Positions 52,344 through 58,233 of a stretch of 64,000 nucleotides of DNA are shown piece by piece. The position numbers and the translations under genes are program-made. The notes below the pieces were generated by a model. The model made no database searches, was not told where the DNA came from, and was given only the letters and a program-made list of their open reading frames with translations. Origin of the DNA: Flavobacterium terrigena (lineage in GTDB: Bacteria; Bacteroidota; Bacteroidia; Flavobacteriales; Flavobacteriaceae); assembly GCF_900108955.1 (NCBI RefSeq), contig NZ_FNYA01000002.1, positions 620,001 to 684,000 on the forward strand, written 5' to 3'. Each line of letters begins with the position of its first letter. The first letter of the stretch is position 1.

Positions 52344-52763
52344 ATGGTAAGAATTGTTAACTATCAAAAGAGAACTACAGAGGAAGGAAAAGATTTCTTT
52401 GTGTTAGAGATTCAATCAGGAATTTCAATGGTAAAATCAAAAGAAACAGGTAAGTTTTATGCAACAGCAAATAAGGCTTCAATTTCATCAACTTTTGATG
52501 AATTAACCTGTCAAGCATTAATTGGCACAGAATTGCCAGGCAAAGTAGAAAAGGTTAATTGTGAACCTTATAATTATACAATTAAAGATACAGGTGAAGT
52601 CATAACACTTACTCATAGATTTGAGTATGTTGATGAAGCTGAAAATCAAGAAAAAGCTATTACACAAAAAGTAGAAAGAAGTAGTACTACAATTGATGAA
52701 TTTGTTAGTAGTATGACTGATGAAAATTCATTCTCAACAAAAGAAGAGTTAGAACATGCTTAA
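52344..52763 (+). CDS. conserved small protein of Bacteroidota elements
   Basis: The 139-residue protein has a conserved-looking segment MVRIVNYQKRTTEEGKDFFVLEIQSGISMVKSKETGKFYATANKASISSTFDELTCQALIGTELPGKVEKVNCEPYNYTIKDTGEVITL within residues 1-90, followed by an acidic, low-complexity tail. It is beta-rich and could be an OB-fold-like ssDNA-binding protein, by analogy with neighbours, but this is inference. No membrane segment. It has a strong terminator and leads to the RadC-like gene. Confidence 0.6.
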   Translation: MVRIVNYQKRTTEEGKDFFVLEIQSGISMVKSKETGKFYATANKASISSTFDELTCQALIGTELPGKVEKVNCEPYNYTIKDTGEVITLTHRFEYVDEAENQEKAITQKVERSSTTIDEFVSSMTDENSFSTKEELEHA

Positions 52764-52783
52764 CAGCTTTTAGTATTAATTTG

Positions 52784-52825
52784 TGTCTGAAATTTAATTA
52801 AATATTTATTTCAGACACTTTTTTA
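52784..52825 (+). terminator. terminator after the small conserved gene
   Basis: GTGTCTGAAAT and ATTTCAGACAC form an 11-bp perfect stem around a 14-base AT-rich loop and are followed by TTTTTTA. Confidence 0.85.
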
Positions 52826-52836
52826 TTTTTTTAGAT

Positions 52837-53277
52837 ATGGAAAACTTATTAGCAGAAATACAGGTTAGCTATAATACAAACAGTAGTATAAAACCAAAAA
52901 TTGAATCAAGTCATAATGCCTACGAAATATTACTTGCTTCTTGGTTTGCTGGTACTATAGAATTACAAGAAGAATTTAAAGTTTTGCTTTTAAATAGAGC
53001 AAATCAAGTTTTAGGAATATACAACCTTTCAAAAGGTGGTACTGCTGGAACTGTTGTTGATATTAAAATATTATTTGCTGTAGCTTTAAAATGTAATGCT
53101 ACAGCAATAATTGTTGCTCACAATCACCCAAGTGGAAGATTGAAGCCAAGTCTTCAAGACATAGAAATTACCAAGAAAATTAAAGGTGCTTCTGAACTTT
53201 TAGATATTAAACTTTTAGACCATCTAATTATTTCAAAAAATGGTTATTATAGTTTCACTAATGAATCAACTTGCTAA
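52837..53277 (+). CDS. radC: RadC-like JAB-domain protein
   Basis: The 146-residue protein is a short RadC/JAMM protein. The metal-binding motif is AHNHPSGRLKPSLQDIEITKK (His, His, Ser, Asp), and LLLNRANQVLGIYNLSKGGTAGTVVD precedes it. It lacks the N-terminal helix-hairpin-helix part of chromosomal RadC, as in most element-borne copies. Such proteins are common in integrative elements and may help recombination or DNA protection, though the role of RadC is debated. Confidence 0.9.
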   Translation: MENLLAEIQVSYNTNSSIKPKIESSHNAYEILLASWFAGTIELQEEFKVLLLNRANQVLGIYNLSKGGTAGTVVDIKILFAVALKCNATAIIVAHNHPSGRLKPSLQDIEITKKIKGASELLDIKLLDHLIISKNGYYSFTNESTC

Positions 53278-53376
53278 ATTTATGTATGTGTGAACTACAC
53301 TAAAAGACCCCTTTAAACAGGTAAATTAAAAATTGTAACAAAATGCAGATTAATATTAATAGCGTTTTCTTAATTT

Positions 53377-53390
53377 TATCTTTTATGATA
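53377..53390. promoter_or_regulatory. operator-like palindrome 3
   Basis: TATCTTTTATGATA differs at two of 14 bases from the perfect palindrome TATCTTATAAGATA at 54195-54208. It lies 12 bp before the ATG at 53403 and could bind the XRE regulator. Confidence 0.5.
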
Positions 53391-53402
53391 ACTTAATTAA
53401 AT

Positions 53403-53978
53403 ATGATACAGAAAAATCTGAATGAATATCCACTTGAATATCAATCACAAATTTTAAAAGAAATTTTGTTCTTAGAATTTCCTTTTGAACTTCAGGATAT
53501 GATTGATTATGAAAGCAATATTGATTTCAAGGTTTTATCTAAAAATCATCAGGTACATTGGTCAATTGAAATATTAGAACACTATAGAAACAAATGGGAT
53601 TGGAATGCAATTCAGACCAATCCTTTTGTTTATTCATATTGTAATATAGGTCTGTTTTTTAAAGAACTTGTAAATGTAAAACCAATAAAATGTAGGTGTA
53701 AATTAAGATTAGAATATTGTAATAAAGACCAATTGTGTACTCCTAATTATAATTACATCTTATTAAGACCAACTAATATTAACCCTTTACACGAAAAGTT
53801 TACTAATTGGGTTAAGTTTTTAATTGAAGAGAAATTTTTCAATAAGACTTCAATTGGTATTTTCTTTTTGTATGATACAGTGATTGATGATGTAAATAAT
53901 TATGATGAGCTTCAATTACCAGCAGAAAAAAATGATTATGTGGATAATGATTTCGACGAAGATGAAGTGCCTTTTTAA
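53403..53978 (+). CDS. unknown protein with WS-E-Y-KWDW motif and acidic tail
   Basis: The 191-residue protein carries one copy of the motif VHWSIEILEHYRNKWDWNAIQTNPFV (about 43-68), a repeat unit seen in many Bacteroidota hypothetical proteins. The C-terminus LPAEKNDYVDNDFDEDEVPF resembles the acidic tail of SSB proteins, which ends DDDIPF and binds partner enzymes. The two ideas fit a role in DNA metabolism of the element. The Cys residues CRCKLRLEYCNKDQLC may bind metal. An operator-like site lies 12 bp upstream, so it is probably regulated by the XRE protein, whose convergent gene overlaps it by 4 bp. Confidence 0.65.
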   Translation: MIQKNLNEYPLEYQSQILKEILFLEFPFELQDMIDYESNIDFKVLSKNHQVHWSIEILEHYRNKWDWNAIQTNPFVYSYCNIGLFFKELVNVKPIKCRCKLRLEYCNKDQLCTPNYNYILLRPTNINPLHEKFTNWVKFLIEEKFFNKTSIGIFFLYDTVIDDVNNYDELQLPAEKNDYVDNDFDEDEVPF

Positions 53979-54190
53979 AAGCGAAATAATTCTATTGGTT
54001 CTATCCCAAGATTTTTAGATACTATTTCAATAGTTGCTAAAGTTGCATTAGCTCTACCAGCCTCTAGTCTTGACATATTACTAGGTTCAATACCGCATAG
54101 GTCAGCAAGTTCCTGCTGAGAAATATTCTTCTCAACACGAATTTCTTTTATTCTTTTACCTACTCTTTTTTGCAACAAATTTTCCAACAC
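53975..54190 (-). CDS. XRE-family helix-turn-helix regulator
   Basis: The 71-residue protein is little more than an XRE helix-turn-helix domain: GKRIKEIRVEKNISQQELADLCGIEPSNMSRLEAGRANATLATIEIVSKNLGIEPIELF. The length and fold are those of Cro/CI-type regulators. A perfect 14-bp palindrome lies 5 bp upstream of its ATG and two near copies lie at 54244-54257 and 53377-53390, so it probably regulates itself, the divergent gene and the gene at 53403. It is a candidate target of the ImmA/IrrE-like peptidase at 50876-52102. Confidence 0.9.
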   Translation of the reverse strand: MLENLLQKRVGKRIKEIRVEKNISQQELADLCGIEPSNMSRLEAGRANATLATIEIVSKNLGIEPIELFRF

Positions 54191-54194
54191 TTAT

Positions 54195-54208
54195 TATCTT
54201 ATAAGATA
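54195..54208. promoter_or_regulatory. operator-like palindrome 1
   Basis: TATCTTATAAGATA is a perfect 14-bp palindrome. It overlaps the expected -33 region of the rightward promoter whose -7 box is at 54225-54232, and lies just upstream of the XRE start codon. Confidence 0.75.
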
Positions 54209-54224
54209 TATTCAAAATTTGTTC

Positions 54225-54232
54225 TATTTTTG
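54225..54232 (+). promoter_or_regulatory. -7 promoter box of the divergent cargo genes
   Basis: TATTTTTG matches TAnnTTTG. Transcription would start near 54239, between operator-like palindromes 1 and 2. Confidence 0.55.
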
Positions 54233-54243
54233 TTAAATCCACA

Positions 54244-54257
54244 TATCGTAAAAGATA
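54244..54257. promoter_or_regulatory. operator-like palindrome 2
   Basis: TATCGTAAAAGATA differs from palindrome 1 at two of 14 bases. It lies just after the predicted start of the rightward transcript, where a bound repressor would block transcription. Confidence 0.65.
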
Positions 54258-54281
54258 AGAATTGATTTAAAAAACAACTGT

Positions 54282-54593
54282 ATGAATAAAATTCAGATAT
54301 TATTTGCAAGTGTATTTACAATGATTATAAGCCTGATAGTTTCTTGCTTTGTTTATACAGAAGAAATAAGGAAAGTTATATCTAATAAGTACTACTTAAT
54401 TATATCATTTTTGGCATTAATCATTATCATAAATATTTATTACTCAGAATTTAGTGATAGAGATTTAGAACAAAAAAAAGATTTAAAATACTTTGGAAGT
54501 ATTTCAATTTCACTTTTTACAATAGCTGGAATTGTGTTTACCATGCACATACTATTATTTGTAGCAGAATGGATTAAATTACTTTTTAATTAA
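54282..54593 (+). CDS. small membrane protein (cargo)
   Basis: The 103-residue protein has three hydrophobic segments (about 5-25, 37-54 and 72-95) and polar turns such as EEIRKVISNKYY and SEFSDRDLEQKKDLKY. No family is recognised. It starts a rightward set of three cargo genes with close spacing (12 and 2 bp gaps), under the operator-like sites of the XRE regulator. It might form an inner membrane partner of the two exported proteins after it. Confidence 0.68.
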   Translation: MNKIQILFASVFTMIISLIVSCFVYTEEIRKVISNKYYLIISFLALIIIINIYYSEFSDRDLEQKKDLKYFGSISISLFTIAGIVFTMHILLFVAEWIKLLFN

Positions 54594-54604
54594 AATAAAA
54601 CAAC

Positions 54605-54799
54605 ATGAAAAAAATTTTGCTTTTGGCTGTTGTATCAGCCTGTTTGATTTCTTGCAACAAAGAAGAAGATTGTGTTTGTAAAAAATACAGAGTAACATCA
54701 AATGGAAATTTGCTCCCAGATGGGGAAACAAGTATGCAAAATTGTGATGGAGTAAATCCATCACCACTATTAGTAACTTATAAAAAAGAATGTAACTAA
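54605..54799 (+). CDS. small lipoprotein (cargo)
   Basis: The 64-residue protein has a clear lipoprotein signal (lipobox LISC, Cys17 from MKKILLLAVVSACLISC). The mature part has 48 residues with four Cys (DCVCKK, QNCDG, KECN) and no known domain. It is 2 bp before the next gene. Confidence 0.7.
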   Translation: MKKILLLAVVSACLISCNKEEDCVCKKYRVTSNGNLLPDGETSMQNCDGVNPSPLLVTYKKECN

Positions 54800-54800
54800 A

Positions 54801-55607
54801 ATGAAGAAGTTAATATTACTATTTATCCTATTAGGATTAACAAAATTGTATTCTCAAAACGACTATGCTATTGTAAATATTTACAGACCTAAAATGATGT
54901 TAGGTTCTGCTGTAACACACAAAATAAACTTCAATGGTAAAAAGGTTTGTGATATAGACAATGGAGGGCATTTAGAATACAAAGCATTTGCATTAACCAA
55001 TGTACACATTACTATGGATGGCAAAGAAGATGTCAAAAGAAAAGATGGATTAAAGATTAGTTTAGAAAAAGGTAAAGTTTACAATTTTAAGCTAACTCCA
55101 GTATTTGGAAAAATGAAAATTGAACAAATAAAAGATACTATTTCAAAAGAAGAGTTAAAGAGTAAGTATTTTGTATCGCTTAATGATATTGGAATTGATG
55201 ATAATTCCAACATTACATCAAATTCTAATTGGACTAGAGAAAAACTGAAAGAACATTGGAAAAACAATGGAATTTCAGAATTAGAAGGTATCTATGAAGT
55301 TGTAGGTGGTAGTATTCAATATGAATTGGCTGTAGTCAGTCAAAATGATGAATTCACTATAATTTACCTTGCTGGTGCTAATGGTTCAGCATGGAAAAGT
55401 GGAGATATTAAAGCTACTCTTAAAAAGAGTGCTTCATTTGGGGTATTTAAATCTAAATGGATAATGCTTAACAAATCTCAAAATAAAGATATATTGATAA
55501 CATTTAAAGATTCATCTTTTTCTGCACCTTCTGAAACTGATGATGCAAATGTTAACTACATAAAGACTTTTCCTAATTATGAGAATAACATTAAAAAGAA
55601 GGATTAA
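54801..55607 (+). CDS. secreted protein with DUF2846-like domain
   Basis: The 268-residue protein has a signal peptide (MKKLILLFILLGLTKLYSQ). The following part (about 20-110) resembles DUF2846: YAIVNIYRPKMMLGSAVTHKINFNGKKVCDIDNGGHLEYKAF, with a beta-sandwich look. Residues 130-268 are of unknown type with a WTREKLKEHWKNNGISELEGIYEVVGG segment. It probably acts in the periplasm. It ends the cargo set at the right end of the element. Confidence 0.65.
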   Translation: MKKLILLFILLGLTKLYSQNDYAIVNIYRPKMMLGSAVTHKINFNGKKVCDIDNGGHLEYKAFALTNVHITMDGKEDVKRKDGLKISLEKGKVYNFKLTPVFGKMKIEQIKDTISKEELKSKYFVSLNDIGIDDNSNITSNSNWTREKLKEHWKNNGISELEGIYEVVGGSIQYELAVVSQNDEFTIIYLAGANGSAWKSGDIKATLKKSASFGVFKSKWIMLNKSQNKDILITFKDSSFSAPSETDDANVNYIKTFPNYENNIKKKD

Positions 55608-55742
55608 AAATAATGAAGTTTAGCTATTTATAATTAATAACATAAATTCTTCACAAAAAGTAAAGTCTCCTTAATTTAAGGTTAAGAGAAGTTTAAAAAT
55701 TGATAGTATTTTAAAATACTTGGCGAATTTTAAAAAATAAGT

Positions 55743-55772
55743 TTTGAGAATAAGATATTTAGAATATATTTG
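55743..55772 (+). promoter_or_regulatory. outward promoter at the right end
   Basis: TTTG (55743-55746) and TATATTTG (55765-55772) with 18 bp between them match the Bacteroidota promoter consensus. In the integrated form it reads into attR and the host flank. In a circular form it would read through the joined attachment site toward the left-end gene at 37762. Confidence 0.6.
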
Positions 55773-55815
55773 CACCTCGAAATAAATATTCTTTTTTAAA
55801 GACTATTAGAATTTG

Positions 55816-55838
55816 GGTCAAACATAGGTCAAACATTT
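55816..55838 (+). repeat. right inner tandem motif
   Basis: This is an exact copy of 37702-37724 (two GGTCAAACAT units), in the same orientation, 110 bp inside attR. Confidence 0.6.
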
Positions 55839-55907
55839 TTGCTAAAAAAGGCAAAAATTTGAAAACAAAAGAAAATACAAAAATTTGATTTACCTTTGTT
55901 TTCAATC

Positions 55908-55927
55908 ACTTGCAAATAAGTGCAAGT
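55908..55927. repeat. inverted repeat near attR
   Basis: ACTTGCA and TGCAAGT form a 7-bp stem around six bases, 21 bp before attR. It may bind integrase or excisionase. Confidence 0.45.
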
Positions 55928-55948
55928 AAATGAATAACTTATGACACA

Positions 55949-55994
55949 GACTCATAATCAGGTGGTCCCTGGTTCGAGCCCAGGTGGGACCACT
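55949..55994. repeat. attR (isolated tRNA 3' fragment)
   Basis: The 46 bp are identical to 37609-37654. Bases before it do not continue the tRNA, so it is not a gene. Confidence 0.95.
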
Positions 55995-56084
55995 TTTTTT
56001 TAAAAAAAAGTAAAAAATAATTGCATTTAACATTTTATTTTATATTTTCGTAAAATCAATTGTTAAAAAAAACAAAAAAATAAC

Positions 56085-56297
56085 ATGAAAAATAATTTCG
56101 CCCAAATCTTTTTTCTTTTAGTTTCGGCTTTAAGTTCTGTGCAAATGTTCGCTGCAGATCCACCGCAACCACCGCCACCTGCACCGCCACCTATTGGTGT
56201 ACCAATAGATAGTGGAGTTGTTGTGTTATTTTTTATTGCACTAATAACAGGATACTTTATTACACAAAAAATATATAACAAGAAAACTCCTAATTAG
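56085..56297 (+). CDS. small proline-rich membrane protein
   Basis: The 70-residue protein has a signal peptide (to FAA, about 24), a proline-rich stretch DPPQPPPPAPPPIGVP (about 25-40) and a C-terminal membrane segment (about 45-62) ending in KIYNKKTPN. It looks like a one-membrane-segment exported peptide facing the periplasm. Its function is unknown. Its stop lies inside the terminator palindrome 56283-56304. It was probably the first gene after the tRNA before insertion of the element. Confidence 0.72.
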   Translation: MKNNFAQIFFLLVSALSSVQMFAADPPQPPPPAPPPIGVPIDSGVVVLFFIALITGYFITQKIYNKKTPN

Positions 56298-56310
56298 GAG
56301 TTTTTTTTTG
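56283..56310 (+). terminator. terminator after the proline-rich gene
   Basis: A perfect 22-bp palindrome centred on TAATTA (arms AAAACTCC and GGAGTTTT) is followed by T. The stop codon TAG at 56295-56297 lies within it. Confidence 0.8.
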
Positions 56311-56327
56311 CATTAAACCATATTGTC

Positions 56328-57596
56328 ATGAAAAAAGCAGCTTTACTATTCCTACTCATTTCAAATTTTTTGTCATCACAAACATGGCAACCCTTAACTT
56401 CTATTCCAAGCAATACAGTTGGAGGTAATCAACGTTTTGATGATGTCTTTTTCTTAAATGAGAATTTAGGATGGGCTGCTAATGGAGGTTTTGCAGAAGT
56501 TTTCAAAACTACTGATGGTGGTGCAACTTGGACTTCACAAATCACTTGGCAGTTACTTGGCAGTTACCATTATTTTAGAAATATAGAATTTTTAGATGAA
56601 AATATTGGTTTTTTAGGCACATTAAATCAGAAATTTTATAAAACTATTGACGGCGGAACGACTTGGAGCCTAGTTACAAACATTACCCCAAATCCAGTTG
56701 CCATTTGCGGTTTAGATTGTGTTGGAACATCAACTGTTTATGGATGTGGTACTTATTACGGTCCTCCTCTAATTATTAAATCAACAGACAGCGGAAATAC
56801 TTGGCAATATATTGACATGTCTGCTTATGCAAATGCTTTAGTAGATATTAATTTTATAAATGAAAATATCGGTTTCGTAACAGGAAATAACGCAACTGGC
56901 GGAGTTGTTTTAAAAACTATTGATGGAGGAACTACTTGGACACAATTATTAAATACAGGCACTAATGGAGATTTTGTTTGGAAATTACAAGTTTTAAGTT
57001 CTAATAACAATGTACTTTTTGGCTCAGTTGAAGCTGCTTCACCAAACATTGGAAGATTAGCCAAAAGTATTGATGGTGGACTAACTTGGACCTTACAAAA
57101 TGCGCCGGAAAGCGAGATACAAGCAGTTGGTTTTTTAGATGAAAATCACGGATGGATGGGCGGACATACCACCGGATTTTATGAAACTATAGACGGCGGT
57201 GCAAGCTGGACAAACACTGGTGTTGGCAGTAATTTAAATAGAATATTTTTCATAGGTAACACAGCTTACGCAAGTGGAAGAACTATATATAAAATGAGTA
57301 GTCTTTTATCTAATCCCGATTTTGAAGAGCACAACAGGGTTAATTTAAACGTTAAAGTTTCGCCTAATCCAGTGGTAGATAAACTAAACATTGAAATTGA
57401 TTTCCCAGCAGAAGATCATATCATAATTGACTTATATGATAGCACTGGAAAATTAGCAAAAAAACTTGTTAAGGATGACATTAATACAGTTGGTATAAAA
57501 AAATATTCATTTGACTTCCCTTATCCAACAGGAACATATTTTATCAACTTTCACTCTAACACTGGAAGACAATCTACAAAAATCATAAAAAATTAA
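56328..57596 (+). CDS. secreted BNR-repeat protein with type A sorting domain
   Basis: The 422-residue protein has a signal peptide (MKKAALLFLLISNFLSSQ). The body is a beta-propeller of Asp-box/Ycf48-like repeats: TTDGGATWT, TIDGGTTWS, STDSGNTWQ, TIDGGTTWT, SIDGGLTWT and TIDGGASWT. The C-terminus (about 335-422; VKVSPNPVVDKLNIEI...TGKLAKKL...PTGTYFI) is a type A type IX sorting domain. It should be secreted by the SprE-dependent system and anchored or released at the cell surface. It is not a sialidase, since catalytic residues are not evident. Its stop abuts the ribE stop (TAA then TTA). Confidence 0.9.
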   Translation: MKKAALLFLLISNFLSSQTWQPLTSIPSNTVGGNQRFDDVFFLNENLGWAANGGFAEVFKTTDGGATWTSQITWQLLGSYHYFRNIEFLDENIGFLGTLNQKFYKTIDGGTTWSLVTNITPNPVAICGLDCVGTSTVYGCGTYYGPPLIIKSTDSGNTWQYIDMSAYANALVDINFINENIGFVTGNNATGGVVLKTIDGGTTWTQLLNTGTNGDFVWKLQVLSSNNNVLFGSVEAASPNIGRLAKSIDGGLTWTLQNAPESEIQAVGFLDENHGWMGGHTTGFYETIDGGASWTNTGVGSNLNRIFFIGNTAYASGRTIYKMSSLLSNPDFEEHNRVNLNVKVSPNPVVDKLNIEIDFPAEDHIIIDLYDSTGKLAKKLVKDDINTVGIKKYSFDFPYPTGTYFINFHSNTGRQSTKIIKN

Positions 57597-58187
57597 TTAT
57601 TTCTGAAGTTCGTACATTCTCGCAATATACTTTCCAACGACATCAAATTCTAAATTTACTTTTGTACCAATTTCAAAAGTATGAAAAATGGTATTTTCGA
57701 ATGTATATGGAATAATTGCTACGCTAAAACTGTCTTTTTTAGAATTCACAACCGTTAAACTTGTACCGTTTATAGTAATAGAACCTTTTTCGATCGTAAT
57801 ATTATTTAAAGCGGTATCATATTCAAAAGTAAATTCCCAACTACCTTCTTTATCTTGAATGTTTGTACAAATTGCCGTTTGATCCACATGTCCTTGTACA
57901 ATATGTCCGTCCAATCTGTCACCTAATTTCATGGCTCTTTCAATATTGACTTTATCACCAATTTGCCATAAACCTAAAGTCGTTTTATCAATCGTTTCTT
58001 TTATTGCAGTTACCACATGTTTATCGTCAAATAAATTCACAACTGTCAAACACACACCATTATGTGCCACACTTTGATCAATTTTCAATTCATTCGTAAT
58101 ATTTGTTTGAATTGTTAAGTGTATATTTTCCTGATCTTTTTTAATATCTGAAATTATTCCAAGAGTTTCTACGATACCTGTAAACAT
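57597..58187 (-). CDS. ribE: riboflavin synthase
   Basis: The 196-residue protein has two lumazine-binding repeats: MFTGIVETLG...HNGVCLTVV and LDGHIVQGHVDQ...GSITINGTSLTVV. The GxVxxxG features and the C-terminal KVNLEFDVVGKYIARM complete the fold. It converts two 6,7-dimethyl-8-ribityllumazine molecules to riboflavin. Divergent from pdxA. Confidence 0.96.
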   Translation of the reverse strand: MFTGIVETLGIISDIKKDQENIHLTIQTNITNELKIDQSVAHNGVCLTVVNLFDDKHVVTAIKETIDKTTLGLWQIGDKVNIERAMKLGDRLDGHIVQGHVDQTAICTNIQDKEGSWEFTFEYDTALNNITIEKGSITINGTSLTVVNSKKDSFSVAIIPYTFENTIFHTFEIGTKVNLEFDVVGKYIARMYELQK

Positions 58188-58204
58188 ATGACGGTTTATT
58201 TTTA

Positions 58205-58212
58205 TAAATTTG
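58205..58212 (+). promoter_or_regulatory. -7 promoter box of pdxA
   Basis: TAAATTTG matches TAnnTTTG and lies 21 bp before the ATG at 58234. Confidence 0.5.
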
Positions 58213-58233
58213 CATCAAAATTAAGAAATAAAA

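Larger units (their letters stand above)
37609..55994. mobile_element. 18.34-kb integrative element in a tRNA gene
   Basis: The element is bounded by exact 46-bp direct repeats, one inside the intact tRNA and one as an isolated fragment. It encodes a tyrosine recombinase (40434-41663), an AlpA-like HTH protein, a replication-initiator-like protein, an AAA ATPase, a RadC-like protein and an XRE regulator, and carries about 11 kb of defence-like cargo. No conjugation relaxase with coupling protein, type IV secretion genes, phage capsid or terminase genes are seen, so it is probably a mobilisable or satellite-type element that uses a helper. Element genes favour AGA over CGT and look more AT-rich than core genes. 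The spacing from one repeat start to the other is 18,340 bp. Confidence 0.93.
55608..56084. other. right end of the element and host junction, 477 bp without genes
   Basis: This gap holds an outward promoter (55743-55772), the right tandem motif (55816-55838), a weaker -7-like box TACCTTTG (55891-55898), a 7-bp-arm inverted repeat (55908-55927), attR (55949-55994) and the region upstream of the proline-rich gene at 56085. I see no reading frame that can be supported. Confidence 0.8.

Noticed and set aside
37702-55838. CRISPR-like repeat
   Set aside because: Only two units at each of two distant places, with 1-bp spacing and no cas genes.
55949-55994. Second tRNA gene
   Set aside because: Only the 3' 46 bp are present; the acceptor 5' strand and D-arm are missing, so it is the attachment site copy.
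37609-55994. Intact prophage
   Set aside because: No capsid, portal, terminase, tail or lysis genes were found among the readable genes.
56063-56281. 72-codon minus-strand frame with Gly-rich product
   Set aside because: It mirrors the proline-rich exported protein at 56085, which has a clear signal peptide and terminator.
56328-57596. Sialidase
   Set aside because: Asp-box repeats alone are present; catalytic Arg triad and FRIP-like motif are not evident.
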